Assembly (NCBI GenBank): GCA_013697825.1
Contig: JACCWD010000113.1
Coordinates: 1-64,000, forward strand
Direction of reading: 5' to 3'
Source: Rubrobacter sp.
GTDB taxonomy: Bacteria; Actinomycetota; Rubrobacteria; Rubrobacterales; Rubrobacteraceae
Length of the DNA: 64,000 nt
This document shows, piece after piece, positions 9,041-21,397 of the stretch. The notes beneath the pieces are model-generated. The model had not been told where the DNA came from, did no database searches, and saw nothing but the letters and a program-made list of their open reading frames with translations. The translations under genes and the position numbers were made by a program. The first letter of the stretch is position 1; the number at the start of each line of letters is the position of its first letter.

Positions 9041-9294
9041 CTTCGCATCCTTTCCCGGCCATGATCCGCGTCCTCCGACGGGAGGCGACCACCGTGTCGT
9101 CTCCCCGAAAAGGGCATCGCCATCCACTCCCTGTCGCCTCCATGCCGAATCCGGCTGAACGCGCTCCATCGTGCGCGTATACGCGAGACCGTGAGGCGGC
9201 GTGGCCGCGCTCGTCTTCCCCAATCCCGCGCAGCGAATAGCTCCCGCGACCTCACGAACCATGCACGGTGCGAAGTGTCCGACCGGATCCCGCA

Positions 9295-12200
9295 TCATAT
9301 CTTCGTCGTATACAAGTTTTGCAGGGAATTCACGCTTCGGGTGTGGCCGCGTATTTTCGCTTCGATGCCTTGTATAGCGGCGGTCGCGGCGGCGAGGGTC
9401 GTTATGCACGGGACGGCGTGCGTGAGGGCCGAGCGACGGATGAGATATCCATCGGTTCTCGCGCCGCGGCCCCATGGGGTGTTCACTATGAGATCCACCT
9501 CTCCGCCCTCGATCATGCCGAGAACGTCCCCCCCGACCTCCCCGATCTTCGGCACGACCGTCACCGGAAGCCCGTTGTTTTGAAGGACTTCGGAGGTGCC
9601 TTCGCTAGCCGATATCTCGAACCCAAGATCCGCGAAAGCCCGAGCTATGAGAACCACCGCCCGCTTGTCCCGGTCCGCCACCGAGATATACACCCGCCCG
9701 CTCTCCGGCAATTTCTGCCCGGCGGCGATGATCGCCTTCGCGAAAGCCCCGCCGAACGAGCGGTCAATCCCCATCGCCTCCCCCGTCGAGCGCATCTCCG
9801 GCCCGAGGAGCGGGTCGGCCTCCGCGAAACGGTCGAACGGAAACACGGGCGCTTTGACGGAGAAATGGCCGCTCTGCGAAGCACGCAAATTCATGTCCTT
9901 GATTTTCTCCCCCACAAGAACCCGGGTCGCCACCTTCGCGAGCGGAACCCCCGTCGCCTTCGAGATGAACGGAACCGTCCGCGAAGCCCGAGGATTGCAT
10001 TCGATCACAAGCACATCCTCACCCCGCACAACGAACTGAATGTTCATCAATCCCACGACCCCGATGGCGAGAGCCATGCGCCTCGTATAGTCTTCGATCT
10101 TTTCCAAAAGCGCCCGCCGGAGCGTGATCGGCGGCGTGACGCACGACGAGTCCCCCGAATGAACCCCCGCCTCCTCTACATGCTCCATGATCCCGCCGAT
10201 GTACACATCCTCACCGTCCGATACAGCGTCAACGTCAACCTCGACGTGAGCCTCCATGAACTTGTCAACGAGGATCGGATGCTCGGGACTCGTACTCACG
10301 CTCGATTCGAGGTAAAGGTCGAGATCCTCGTCGTTATACACGATCTCCATCCGGCGTCCGCCGAGAACGTATGAGGGGCGCACAACGACCGGATAGCCGA
10401 GATCCCGCGCGACCGCCCGAGCCTCGTCGGCGGTCGTCGCCGTCCCGAAGTCAGGATGGGGAATATCGAGATCCTCCATGAGCCTCCCGAACCGCGAGCG
10501 GTCTTCGGCGAGGTCGATCGCGTCCGGCGAAGTCCCGAGTATCTTCACCCCGGCCTTTTCGAGTTCCCTCGCCAATTTCAGCGGACTTTGCCCGCCGAAC
10601 TGGAGGATGACCCCATCTGGCCTCTCGCGCCGAATAACTTCGAGTACATGCTCCGCCGACAAAGGCTCGAAATAAAGGCGCGTCGAGGTATCGTAGTCTG
10701 TCGAGACCGTCTCCGGGTTCGAGTTCACCATCACCGCGTCGAAGCCGCTCTCGATGAGGGCGTAGCTCGCGTGTACGCACGCGTAGTCGAACTCGATGCC
10801 TTGCCCGATACGGTTCGGCCCGCTCCCGAGGACGACGACCGACGGCTCCTCGCCGCGCTCCACCTCGTCCTCGACTTCATACGTCGAATAATAATAAGGT
10901 GTCCGGGCCGGGAATTCCCCGGCGCACGTGTCCACGGATTTGTACGTCGGGGAGACGCCGAGGGCTTGCCGTACCCCTCTCACCACCTCCGTCGAAGTTC
11001 CGGCGGAAGCCGCCAATACCTCGTCCGTGAAGCCGACCCGTTTCATTTCGCGGATCGCCTCGCGGTCGAAGCTCCCGGAGACGGAGCCTTCGGCGGCGAC
11101 GATGCGGGCTATGGAGGCTATGAAGAACGGGTCTATGGCGGTGCGGTTGTGGATCTCCGGTATGTCCATCCCCGCCCGAAGCGCCTCGAAGACGGCGAAG
11201 ATGCGGTACGGACTCGGCTCGTCGAGGCGCGGGATTATGTCGGCGCTGTCTACCTCGAGCGAAGCTATAGCCTTCAGTAAACTTTCGGTGAAGGTTCGGC
11301 CTATCGCCATGACCTCACCGACGGAGTGCATCCGGGTTGTGAGCCGGGCGTGCGTGCCGGGGAACTTCTCGAACGCGAAGCGCGGTATCTTCGTCACCAC
11401 GTAATCGAGGGCGGGCTCGAAGGAGGCGGGCGTCGCCTCGGTGATGTCGTTCGGTATTTCGTCGAGCGAGTACCCGACGGCGAGCTTGGCGGCGATTTTG
11501 GCTATCGGAAATCCGGTCGCTTTGCTCGCGAGCGCGCTCGACCGGCTCACCCTCGGGTTCATCTCGATGACGTAGAATTCGTCGCTCTCCGGGTCAACCG
11601 CGAACTGTATGTTCGATCCCCCCGTCGAAACCCCGATCTCTCGTATTATGCTGAGCGAGGCGGTTCGGAGGGTTTGGTATTGGCGGTCGGAAAGGGTTTG
11701 CGCCGGGGCGACGGTGATGGAGTCCCCGGTGTGGATGCCCATCGGATCGACGTTCTCGATCGAGCATACGATGACGACGTTGTCGGCGAAGTCGCGCATA
11801 ACCTCGAGCTCGAACTCCTTCCACCCGGCGACGCTCTTCTCGACGAGGACGCGGTTTATGGGACTCGCGTCTATGCCCTCCTCGACCGTTCGCCGGAGGT
11901 CGCGGTGGTCGTACGCGATGGCCCCGCCCTTTCCGCCGAGGGTGAAGCTCGGGCGGATGATGAGCGGAAATCCTATGCGGGCGGCGAGTTCGTCGGCCTC
12001 CGAAAAACTCTTCACGACCCGGCTCTCGGGGACTTTGAAGCCGATGCGCTCCATCGCTTCGCGGAAAAGCTGGCGATCCTCGGCTTTGTGGATGGACTCG
12101 ATGGAAGCTCCGAGGATCTCGACCCCGTGCTCTTCGAGGATTCCGGCCTCGTGAAGCTCGATCGCAAGGTTGAGAGCCGTTTGCCCGCCAAGCGTCGGGA

Positions 12201-12459
12201 GGAGAGCGTCCGGGAGTTCCTTTCGGATAATTTCAGAGACGGCTTCCACGGTGAGAGGCTCGACATACGTTACGTCGGCGACTTCGGGATCGGTCATGAT
12301 CGTCGCCGGGTTCGAGTTCACGAGGATTATTCGGTATCCCTCTTCGCGGAGGGCGTGGCATGCTTGCGTGCCGGAATAGTCGAACTCGGCGGCTTGCCCG
12401 ATCACGATCGGGCCGGATCCGATTATGAGGATGCTTCGTATATCGTCACGGCGCGGCAA
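9295..12459 (-). CDS. carB: Carbamoyl-phosphate synthase large subunit
   Basis: [45 protein letters not shown]; two ATP-grasp halves and MGS domain; likely TTG start at 12459. Confidence 0.95.
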   Translation of the reverse strand: MPRRDDIRSILIIGSGPIVIGQAAEFDYSGTQACHALREEGYRIILVNSNPATIMTDPEVADVTYVEPLTVEAVSEIIRKELPDALLPTLGGQTALNLAIELHEAGILEEHGVEILGASIESIHKAEDRQLFREAMERIGFKVPESRVVKSFSEADELAARIGFPLIIRPSFTLGGKGGAIAYDHRDLRRTVEEGIDASPINRVLVEKSVAGWKEFELEVMRDFADNVVIVCSIENVDPMGIHTGDSITVAPAQTLSDRQYQTLRTASLSIIREIGVSTGGSNIQFAVDPESDEFYVIEMNPRVSRSSALASKATGFPIAKIAAKLAVGYSLDEIPNDITEATPASFEPALDYVVTKIPRFAFEKFPGTHARLTTRMHSVGEVMAIGRTFTESLLKAIASLEVDSADIIPRLDEPSPYRIFAVFEALRAGMDIPEIHNRTAIDPFFIASIARIVAAEGSVSGSFDREAIREMKRVGFTDEVLAASAGTSTEVVRGVRQALGVSPTYKSVDTCAGEFPARTPYYYSTYEVEDEVERGEEPSVVVLGSGPNRIGQGIEFDYACVHASYALIESGFDAVMVNSNPETVSTDYDTSTRLYFEPLSAEHVLEVIRRERPDGVILQFGGQSPLKLARELEKAGVKILGTSPDAIDLAEDRSRFGRLMEDLDIPHPDFGTATTADEARAVARDLGYPVVVRPSYVLGGRRMEIVYNDEDLDLYLESSVSTSPEHPILVDKFMEAHVEVDVDAVSDGEDVYIGGIMEHVEEAGVHSGDSSCVTPPITLRRALLEKIEDYTRRMALAIGVVGLMNIQFVVRGEDVLVIECNPRASRTVPFISKATGVPLAKVATRVLVGEKIKDMNLRASQSGHFSVKAPVFPFDRFAEADPLLGPEMRSTGEAMGIDRSFGGAFAKAIIAAGQKLPESGRVYISVADRDKRAVVLIARAFADLGFEISASEGTSEVLQNNGLPVTVVPKIGEVGGDVLGMIEGGEVDLIVNTPWGRGARTDGYLIRRSALTHAVPCITTLAAATAAIQGIEAKIRGHTRSVNSLQNLYTTKI

Positions 12460-12645
12460 AGAGAACACCCCCGAAACCTTCGATGAAGCCGTGCATACCC
12501 GAGGCGGGACTCGCGAAAATTTTCGGCTCACCGACGAGGCCGCGACTCGCAGCCACGCTTCGCCCGGTAACGCTTTTCCTGAAACCTGAAACCCGAAGCC
12601 TGAAACCCGGCCTCATACACGCGCCATCCTCGCGAAAACCCACCG

Positions 12646-13755
12646 TCACGCCTTCGCCCTCGATCCGGATATGAGACCCACGAAGTCATCGAAGAGATAG
12701 CCGGAATCGCGGGGGCCGGGACTCGACTCGGGATGGTATTGAACGCTCCACGCCCGGAGCGCCCGGTCCGAGATCCCCTCGATGGTTCCGTCATAGAGGT
12801 TCGTGTGCGTGAGTTCGACACCATCGGGGAGCGAATCTTCGCGGATGGCGAAGCCGTGGTTTTGGCTCGTTATCTCGATCCTCCCCGTCTCGATGTTCCG
12901 CACCGGGTGGTTCGCCCCGTGATGCCCGAACGGCATTTTATACGTCTCGCATTCGAGCGCGAGGCCGAGAAGCTGATGGCCGAGGCAAATCCCGAACACC
13001 GGAACCTCCCCGAGCATCGGTCGGAGATTCTCGACGGCGCGGCGAAGAGCCGCCGGGTCTCCCGGCCCGTTCGAAAGGAACACGCCGTCCGGCTCCGAAG
13101 CGAGGACTTCCTCCGCATCCGTCGAGCCGGGGAGGGCGAGGACGGTCGCGCCGCGCTTCCGAAGCTCTTTGTATATCGAGCCTTTCACCCCGTAATCGAG
13201 GGCGGCGACTTTGCAAACCTCCTCGCCGATGGCGGGCATGAGGGTCGGCTCCTCGAACTGCGAACTCGACGAGGCGAGGTCGAGGCCGGACATCGAGGGG
13301 TGAGAGATGGCTTTCTCCCGAAGGGCGCTCGTGTCGCGCTCGACGGTGGATATGACGCCGCGCATCGAGCCTTTGTCGCGGAGATGGCGGGTGAGTGCGC
13401 GAGTGTCCATGCCTTCGATACCCATGACGTTCGCTTCGCCGAGCATCTCCGCGAGGGACATCTCGCTCGCCCAATTACTGTGGTGCGGCGTGTACTCGCG
13501 CACGAGGACGGCGGCGGCTTGAACTTTACGCGACTCCTCTTCGCCGGGGATGACACCGTAGTTTCCGATCAAAGGATATGTGAAAAGGATTATTTGTCCG
13601 CGGTACGAAGGGTCGGTGATCGTTTCCTGATAACCCACCATGCCCGTCGTGAAGACGACCTCGCCAAGGACTTCGCCTTCTCCGGCGAAGCTCCATCCCT
13701 CGAAGGTCGCGCCGTCCTCGAGGACGAGTACCGCTTTGCTACGCCCGTATTCCAA
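12646..13755 (-). CDS. carA: Carbamoyl-phosphate synthase small subunit
   Basis: [34 protein letters not shown] glutamine amidotransferase motif. Confidence 0.95.
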   Translation of the reverse strand: MEYGRSKAVLVLEDGATFEGWSFAGEGEVLGEVVFTTGMVGYQETITDPSYRGQIILFTYPLIGNYGVIPGEEESRKVQAAAVLVREYTPHHSNWASEMSLAEMLGEANVMGIEGMDTRALTRHLRDKGSMRGVISTVERDTSALREKAISHPSMSGLDLASSSSQFEEPTLMPAIGEEVCKVAALDYGVKGSIYKELRKRGATVLALPGSTDAEEVLASEPDGVFLSNGPGDPAALRRAVENLRPMLGEVPVFGICLGHQLLGLALECETYKMPFGHHGANHPVRNIETGRIEITSQNHGFAIREDSLPDGVELTHTNLYDGTIEGISDRALRAWSVQYHPESSPGPRDSGYLFDDFVGLISGSRAKA

Positions 13756-15070
13756 ACTTAGCCCCCGAAAAAATGTCGTGTATATCGTGGACGATCTCTC
13801 CGCCGACTATTGTACCGACGATGCGCGAGGCCATCGCCTTCCCGACATACGGCGAGTTCGACGATTTGCTCGCCATCGTGTCCCGGTTCACCGTCCACTC
13901 CTCCGAGAGATCCACGAGCGCGATGTCCGCCGGAGAACCGGCCGTCAAACTCCCCGAACCCCCGACCCACCTTCCGGGCGCGCAACTCATCGCCTCGACG
14001 AGCCGCGGGAGGGAGAGCTTCCCGCCCGTCACAAGCTCCGTATAAAGCGCGGGGAACGCCATCTCATGGCCGAGGAAGCCCGGCGAGGCTTCTTCGAGCG
14101 GGAGATCCTTCTCCTCGGAGGCGTGCGGCGCGTGATCCGTCGCCACGAAATCGAGGACTCCGTCCCGGAGCGCACCCCCCACCCCGTCGCGGTCATCGTC
14201 CGGTCGAAGCGGTGGATTCACCCGGTACATCCCGTCGAGCGTCGAGACGAGCTCATCGGTGAGGGTGAGATGGTGCGGCGTCGTGTCGGACGAGATATCG
14301 CCTTTGTCCTTGAAGAAACCGACGAGGGCCGCCGAAAGCTCCGTGCTCACGTGCGTGATGTGCACCCTCGCCCCCGTCTCCGCCGCGAGGATGAGGCCGG
14401 TCGCTGTCGCCACATCCTCCGCGCTCGCGGGGATGCCCGGAAGCCCGGCGAGCGCGGCGTGCGCCCCGTCGTGGACGACGCCCGTCGAGAGCGTGTGATC
14501 CTCGCAATGGAGGATGACCGGAAGCCCGGCGGACTTCGCATAAAGCATCGCGTTCCGAAGTACGCCCGCGCTTTGCGTGCCGAGTCCGTCGTCGGATACG
14601 CAAAAAGCGCCCGCCTCTTTGAGAAGGCGCATCTCGGTGAGCCGTTCGCCTTTCAGGCCGACGTGGAGGGCGGCGGTGATGTATGCCCGGACGCGCGACT
14701 CCTCGGAGATCCTCTTTGCGAGGCCGCTCACGACGATGGGTTTGTCCACCACCGGGTCGGTGTTCGGCATCATGACGACGCTCGTGAAGCCGCCCGCCGC
14801 CGCGGCCGCCGCCCCGCTCTCGATGTCCTCTTTATGTTCTTGTCCGGGGGATCGCCAATGCGCGTGGACATCCACGAATCCGGGGAAAAGATGAAGCCCG
14901 TCCGCGTCGATTTCGCGCGAACCGCGAATTCCGATTCCGACCTCCGCGATGCGTCCGTCGGAAACCTTCACATCCATCATGCCATCGAGGCCGGATGGTG
15001 GATCGAGGACATGCGCCCCGCGAATCACGAGTTCCCGGCTCTCTCCGCTCCGGGTGTTCGGTGCTTTCAT
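13739..15070 (-). CDS. pyrC: Dihydroorotase
   Basis: [42 protein letters not shown]; start uncertain (ORF open to 15157). Confidence 0.93.
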   Translation of the reverse strand: MKAPNTRSGESRELVIRGAHVLDPPSGLDGMMDVKVSDGRIAEVGIGIRGSREIDADGLHLFPGFVDVHAHWRSPGQEHKEDIESGAAAAAAGGFTSVVMMPNTDPVVDKPIVVSGLAKRISEESRVRAYITAALHVGLKGERLTEMRLLKEAGAFCVSDDGLGTQSAGVLRNAMLYAKSAGLPVILHCEDHTLSTGVVHDGAHAALAGLPGIPASAEDVATATGLILAAETGARVHITHVSTELSAALVGFFKDKGDISSDTTPHHLTLTDELVSTLDGMYRVNPPLRPDDDRDGVGGALRDGVLDFVATDHAPHASEEKDLPLEEASPGFLGHEMAFPALYTELVTGGKLSLPRLVEAMSCAPGRWVGGSGSLTAGSPADIALVDLSEEWTVNRDTMASKSSNSPYVGKAMASRIVGTIVGGEIVHDIHDIFSGAKFGIRA

Positions 15071-15188
15071 ATCGAGTCCGGTCGAAGAAGCTTGCATCCA
15101 CCGTTCGCGCAGCCCGTGGGGGCGACTCGACCATCCACCCATACGAGGTCGCGCCATGCCGTGAGGAACCGATCACCCATGTTCGGCA

Positions 15189-16671
<1,483 letters not shown>

Positions 16672-16684
16672 TTACCTCCTTCGC

Positions 16685-16696
16685 GCCTCGCGGGAC
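16685..16696 (-). promoter_or_regulatory. Candidate PyrR-binding RNA loop in pyrR 5' UTR
   Basis: Minus-strand GUCCCGCGAGGC fits the core of the PyrR consensus ARUCCNGNGAGGYU, 5 nt upstream of the pyrR SD. Confidence 0.6.
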
Positions 16697-16765
16697 GCCG
16701 TTAAAGGCCGGTCAACTTGCTGGGAGGAAAGCTATCAAAGAGGGGGAGGCGAGTCAAGCTCGAAC

Positions 16766-17845
16766 TCACACGACAAGCGCACCTGCGTCCGCGATCACCT
16801 TCCCGTCCACTTCGAGCGTCGTGCCGGGAAGCTCGAAGTCCACGTTGAGGGAGGACTCGTTCTCGCCGCTCATGTACCGATTCTCGCCGAAGGCCACGAC
16901 GAGGCATCCGGCCATGTTCTCGTCCACGAGCGTCCATCCGAGAGGGGTTCGAAGCGTCGGATTGAGGCCGAGGCCGACATGGCTCACCCTTCGCGGCTGG
17001 CCGGAATGGGCGTCGAACATGGCTTCGAGTTCGTTCGCCCCGGACTTCGCGGAGATTTCGACGATGCGGCCCCGCTCGAAGCGAAGGAGCACGTCGGTCG
17101 CGTCTTCCGTGCGTGGAAAGTGGATCTCGCCCTTCGTCTCGTCTTCGAGGACGGTGGTGTATATGGAGCCGGCAGGAAGGTTCGATACGACCCCTCCGCG
17201 TTTCACGCCCTCCTCGTCTATGAGGCCGTCGTCGGGAATCCACGGCCTTTCCCCGAGCGTGAGCCGAAGCTCGTATCGTCCGCCGCCGCTTCGGAGGATC
17301 ATGAAGCGTCCGCCGCGAACCGCCGAGAGTATGCGCGAGATCGTTTCACCAAGCTCGTCCGGCTCGACGAGAAGCGCGGACAAAACCTTCGCTTCGAGGT
17401 CTTCGAGGGGCATGCCGAGTTGGCGCGCCCGATCTTCCGTCGGTATCGCCGCGAGCATGAACGGGAGTGGGCCGGCCTCTTCCTCGGTCTCGGTGAGGCG
17501 GTGCGTCGCCGTCCGCCACTCTTCGAGGTTCGCTGCCGGGAGGTCATTCTCCCCGAGTTCGCCACCTTGCAAAACGACGATTCGATCCGTGCGTTCCATC
17601 CACGTTTGGCGATGGAAGTCCCATCGGGACAAATAATCCGGCGCGGCTCCGGCGAGCATGCGCCTCACATACTCCGGGGGAGTGACCTCGGGCAATGGAG
17701 TCGCCCCCGCGAACTCGACGGCGAGAAGTATTTCTTGCAAAACGTCGAATCTTCCGGCATGGTCTCGAATCTGGATCAATTCGCCCGGCCTCACGCCGAC
17801 TCCCGCGACGATCCTCCGCGCGACCTCCGTCCAAACGGAGCTCAT
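16766..17845 (-). CDS. M29-family aminopeptidase
   Basis: ARRIVAGVGVRPGELIQIR, EVTPPEYVRRMLAGAAP, GLGLNPTLRTPLGWTLVDENMAGCLVVAFGEN. Confidence 0.8.
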   Translation of the reverse strand: MSSVWTEVARRIVAGVGVRPGELIQIRDHAGRFDVLQEILLAVEFAGATPLPEVTPPEYVRRMLAGAAPDYLSRWDFHRQTWMERTDRIVVLQGGELGENDLPAANLEEWRTATHRLTETEEEAGPLPFMLAAIPTEDRARQLGMPLEDLEAKVLSALLVEPDELGETISRILSAVRGGRFMILRSGGGRYELRLTLGERPWIPDDGLIDEEGVKRGGVVSNLPAGSIYTTVLEDETKGEIHFPRTEDATDVLLRFERGRIVEISAKSGANELEAMFDAHSGQPRRVSHVGLGLNPTLRTPLGWTLVDENMAGCLVVAFGENRYMSGENESSLNVDFELPGTTLEVDGKVIADAGALVV

Positions 17846-18732
17846 GCTCCGCCCGAAAACCCGATAGAAGCCACCGACCCCCGAAGGTCGTCCGGCACCT
17901 TCGCCTCGAACTCCACCTTCTCCCCACTCGCCGGATGCTCGAACCCGAGACGCTCGGCGTGGAGCCAAAGGCGGCGATCTTCGACGGCGGCTCCATAAAG
18001 CGGGTCGGCGTACACGGGGTGTCCGATGGCGGAGAGATGCACCCGTATTTGATGCGTCCGTCCGGTTTCGAGGCGAACCCGGAGCATGGTGCGCGCGCCG
18101 GACTTCTCCATCACCTCGAAATGCGTGACGGCGGGCTTTCCGACCCCGGCGGCCATAAGCGTGGGATTGTCCGGGTCGCGCCCGACGGGCGAGTTTATGG
18201 TTCCCGTTTCCGGCAGGCCCGCTCCGACGACGACCGCCCGATATATCCGGCTCACTTTCCTTTTCGAGAGCATCCCGACGAGCTTCGAGTACGCGGGCTC
18301 TCCCTTCGCGACTACCATGAGGCCGGAGGTGTCGCGGTCGAGACGGTGGACGACGCCGGGGCGAGTCGGGTCTTCGCCGCCCGAGATGCCGTGTTCGAGG
18401 AGGGCGTTCACGAGGGTGCCAGAGGGGTTCCCCGCGCCGGGATGCACGACGAGTCCGGCGGGTTTGTCCACCACAAGGAGATTCTCGTCCTCGAAAACGA
18501 TGGGAACGTGGATATCCTCCGCTTCGAGTTCGTTCGATGGGAGGTTCGCGCAGACGCGCTCTCCGGCGCGGAGTTTATGAGACGGTGAGGTTTTCTCGCC
18601 GCCGGCCGTGATCTCACCGGAGGAGATCAACTTTTGAGCCGCGCTCCGGGTGATGCCGAGCCGACGGGCGGCGAGCTTGTCGAGCCGCCCGCCCGCCTCC
18701 GATGATTCGACCTCGAAGCTCTCCGGTTCCAT
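17842..18732 (-). CDS. RluA/RluD-family pseudouridine synthase
   Basis: S4 domain, PGVVHRLDRDTSGLMVVAK, ETGRTHQIRVHLSAIGHPVYADPLYG. Confidence 0.92.
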   Translation of the reverse strand: MEPESFEVESSEAGGRLDKLAARRLGITRSAAQKLISSGEITAGGEKTSPSHKLRAGERVCANLPSNELEAEDIHVPIVFEDENLLVVDKPAGLVVHPGAGNPSGTLVNALLEHGISGGEDPTRPGVVHRLDRDTSGLMVVAKGEPAYSKLVGMLSKRKVSRIYRAVVVGAGLPETGTINSPVGRDPDNPTLMAAGVGKPAVTHFEVMEKSGARTMLRVRLETGRTHQIRVHLSAIGHPVYADPLYGAAVEDRRLWLHAERLGFEHPASGEKVEFEAKVPDDLRGSVASIGFSGGA

Positions 18733-18824
18733 AATGCCCCCACTAATTCGGTTCGCCGCCCATGGATTCGACGATCCACGATTTTCGCCCGTCCGGCTCT
18801 TCCGCGCCCTCCCCGAATCCCATC

Positions 18825-19127
18825 TCACAGATATTTCGCGAGAATTCTCTCGACGGCCGACGATTCCACGCCGCGCACGAGAATGGCTTTGTCGCGGCTC
18901 GATGCCCCGCGCACGACCTCGACGTCGGACTTTCGGACGCCGAGGAAGTTTGCGAGGAGGCTCTCCACCTCTTTGTTCGCCTTGCCGTCCACGGGCGGAG
19001 AGGCGACTTTCAGTTTTATAGAGTTTTCTCCATACATGCCTTCGACACCGCTTTTCTTCGCTCCGGGAGACACGCGAAGCGCGATAAGCACACCGTCGTC
19101 GGAGGAGCGTAAAGCGACTTTCACGAC
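18825..19127 (-). CDS. DUF167 (YggU) family protein
   Basis: LRVSPGAKKSGVEG, IKLKVASPPVDGKANKEVESLLANFLGVRKSDVEVVRGASSRDK. Confidence 0.88.
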   Translation of the reverse strand, partial: VVKVALRSSDDGVLIALRVSPGAKKSGVEGMYGENSIKLKVASPPVDGKANKEVESLLANFLGVRKSDVEVVRGASSRDKAILVRGVESSAVERILAKYL

Positions 19128-19265
19128 GTCCGCCTTTCGACTACGAAGAAAGCCCGCCGCGCTCGAAAAACCGACGAGCGTAGCGGGCTTGTATTGAAGT
19201 ATCATGCTACGTTTCTACTGGCTGACAAGCGCGAAGCGCATTCGTGGCGAGGCCGACGAACCGCC

Positions 19266-20267
19266 TCACCCCCGGCGGCGGAGGAAGCGGCTGGCGCGGA
19301 AGATGCGGCTGTCCTCTTCCTCTTCGGCTTCCTTGTCGTAGCTGCCTTCCTCACGGCTGTCCTCGAAGAAGTCGTCGGCGTTGGTTCTCTCCTTGTCGCC
19401 CTCGGAGAACGCCGCCTCGTCCCGCTCCTCGCGGTCGAGGCCGGTCGAGTCCGAGACGACGGTCTCGTCGGCGTCGGACTCGGCGGTCGAAGGCTCGACC
19501 TCCGGCTCCTCGGCTTCGAGGGACTCGTCCGACTCCATGTCCGGAAGCTCCGAGAGGTCTATGCGCTGCGTCTCCTCCGAGGAGGAGTCGGTCGCGAAGG
19601 CCGCGTCGCCTTCGCCCTCCTCCTCGTAGAGGGGGCCGCTCGCCCCGCCCTCGTCGGTCAGCTTCGGCTGGTCGCTGTTCGCGGCTTCGCGGGCCACGGC
19701 GATGGACTCGGTGTCGAGGCGTTGGCGCAGCGACGACTCAATGCCTTTCGCGGAGGTTATCTCCATGTCCTCCATCACGTCCATGTACGTCTTGAGAAGC
19801 TGGCGGAAGTCCTTCGTGAACTCTTGCTTCGCGTCCTGCAAAGCCTCGTACGAATCCTGGACCCGCTCGACGCGGCTCGACGAGTCGGAGAGCATTTGAT
19901 GCGCTCGTGCTTGCGCTTCTTGTATCGTGATCTCCGCTTCCCTTTGCGAGCTCGCCCGGAGGCTCTCGGCCTCCCTTTGAGCGGAGTGGCGGAGATCCTC
20001 GGCCTCGCGCTGGGAGGTGTGGCGGAGGTCATTGGCGGCTTGTTCGGCGTGGACGAGCGCCGAGCGAATCGAGCCTTCGAGTTCCTCGAATTGCTGGAGG
20101 CGCTCGCGGAGAGAAGAAACTTCTTCCCTCATTCTTTGGTTATCCGTGTATGCGCGCTCGAACTCGTCGGCTACCTGGTCGAGGAAGTCGTCGACTTGGT
20201 TCGCGTCGTAGCCGCGGAAGCCGTTCGAGAATTCTTTTCGCCTCACGTCTATTGGTCTAATCGCCAT
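19266..20267 (-). CDS. divIVA: DivIVA/Wag31-family polar growth/division protein
   Basis: IRPIDVRRKEFSNGFRGYDANQVDDFLDQVADEFE; long coiled coil and acidic tail. Confidence 0.9.
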   Translation of the reverse strand: MAIRPIDVRRKEFSNGFRGYDANQVDDFLDQVADEFERAYTDNQRMREEVSSLRERLQQFEELEGSIRSALVHAEQAANDLRHTSQREAEDLRHSAQREAESLRASSQREAEITIQEAQARAHQMLSDSSSRVERVQDSYEALQDAKQEFTKDFRQLLKTYMDVMEDMEITSAKGIESSLRQRLDTESIAVAREAANSDQPKLTDEGGASGPLYEEEGEGDAAFATDSSSEETQRIDLSELPDMESDESLEAEEPEVEPSTAESDADETVVSDSTGLDREERDEAAFSEGDKERTNADDFFEDSREEGSYDKEAEEEEDSRIFRASRFLRRRG

Positions 20268-20273
20268 GCAAGA

Positions 20274-20612
20274 TCACCCCGTAACAGGTTCGATGAAGTT
20301 TTCTATTACAAGCAGGAGAAGCCTCCTCGCTATCAGGAGTCCGATTATGGCGATTATCGGCGAGAGGTCAAGCCCGAAGCCCCCGATCCGGAGCATCGGT
20401 ATCCTCTCGCGTATCGGTGAGAGTATCGGCATCGCCACCGCCCGCACCGCGTCATAAATCGACTGCATCACCGTACTCGATGGATACCCCGGAAACCACG
20501 AGAACAAAATGTTCGCGATGATGAACCCGAAGAGGATGTAATAACTGTAGTTCACGATCCCCGACAAAAGCCCCACCACCGAGAACCCGAACTCCGGAAT
20601 CTGGGCGATCAT
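20274..20612 (-). CDS. YggT family membrane protein
   Basis: YILFGFIIANILFSWFPGYPSS ... PILSPIRERIPMLRIGGFGLDLSPIIAII. Confidence 0.85.
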   Translation of the reverse strand: MIAQIPEFGFSVVGLLSGIVNYSYYILFGFIIANILFSWFPGYPSSTVMQSIYDAVRAVAMPILSPIRERIPMLRIGGFGLDLSPIIAIIGLLIARRLLLLVIENFIEPVTG

Positions 20613-21397
20613 TCGCCAAGCTCCTTCGACTGCCGCGCCGCCGCGCTCACGCCGTCATACACGGCCCCGGTGAACCCGGACCTCTCCATCGCCACGAACG
20701 CCGCCGCCGTCGTCCCGCCTGGCGTCATCACCTCGTCCCGGACTTGATGCGCGCTCCGATCTTTCAATAATTCGGCTGTTCCTTCGATCGTCCCGATCAC
20801 GAGCTTCCGAGCCACGTCCCGAGGAATCCCCTCACGAACCCCGGCCTGTATGAGCGAGTCCGCGAAAAGCGCGACATACGCCGGGCCGCTCCCATGAAGC
20901 GCCGTCGCCGCGTCGAAGAGCCGTTCGGGAAGCTCCATGACTTGCCCGACGTGGCTGAAAATCTCCATGAGGAGCGGGAGCGTCTTTTGCCCCGCCTCGT
21001 TCGCGGTGACGACCGCCGAGCCGAGCCCGACGGAGGCGCACACGTTCGGCATCACTCGGAGAAGCGCCGCCTCGGAAGGAGCGTGCTTCTCCATCGTCGA
21101 GATCGGGATTCCGGCGGCGACGCTCGCCACCGCTTTATTCGATCCTTCGAGGATGGGTGAAATGCCGTCGAGGACGTTCGCCACGTCCCACGGTTTCACG
21201 GCGATCACGATGAAGTCGCTCGCCTCGGCGAGTTCCTTGTTCGAGGTCGTCGTGTTTATGCCGCCGTATTCTTTATATCGGGCGAGTTGTTCGGTGTGTA
21301 TGTCGGCGACGGTGAGGGTGAACTTTTTGGAGTCGGCGAGGCGTGTGAGGAGAGAACCCCCGATCTTGCCCGCCCCGATGACCCCGATGGACTCCAT
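20609..21397 (-). CDS. proC: Pyrroline-5-carboxylate reductase
   Basis: IGVIGAGKIGGSLL, MPNVCASVGLGSAVVTAN, LHGSGPAYVALFADSLIQAGVREGIPRDVA. Confidence 0.93.
   Translation of the reverse strand: MESIGVIGAGKIGGSLLTRLADSKKFTLTVADIHTEQLARYKEYGGINTTTSNKELAEASDFIVIAVKPWDVANVLDGISPILEGSNKAVASVAAGIPISTMEKHAPSEAALLRVMPNVCASVGLGSAVVTANEAGQKTLPLLMEIFSHVGQVMELPERLFDAATALHGSGPAYVALFADSLIQAGVREGIPRDVARKLVIGTIEGTAELLKDRSAHQVRDEVMTPGGTTAAAFVAMERSGFTGAVYDGVSAAARQSKELGE

Noticed and set aside
9041-9294. Possible hicA partner upstream of hicB
   Set aside because: ORFs here lack the HicA dsRBD-like pattern (no GxxH... core); I could not support a HicA call.
9268-10374. 368-aa plus-strand ORF within carB
   Set aside because: Overlaps the clearly coding carB; Arg/His/Pro-rich shadow ORF.
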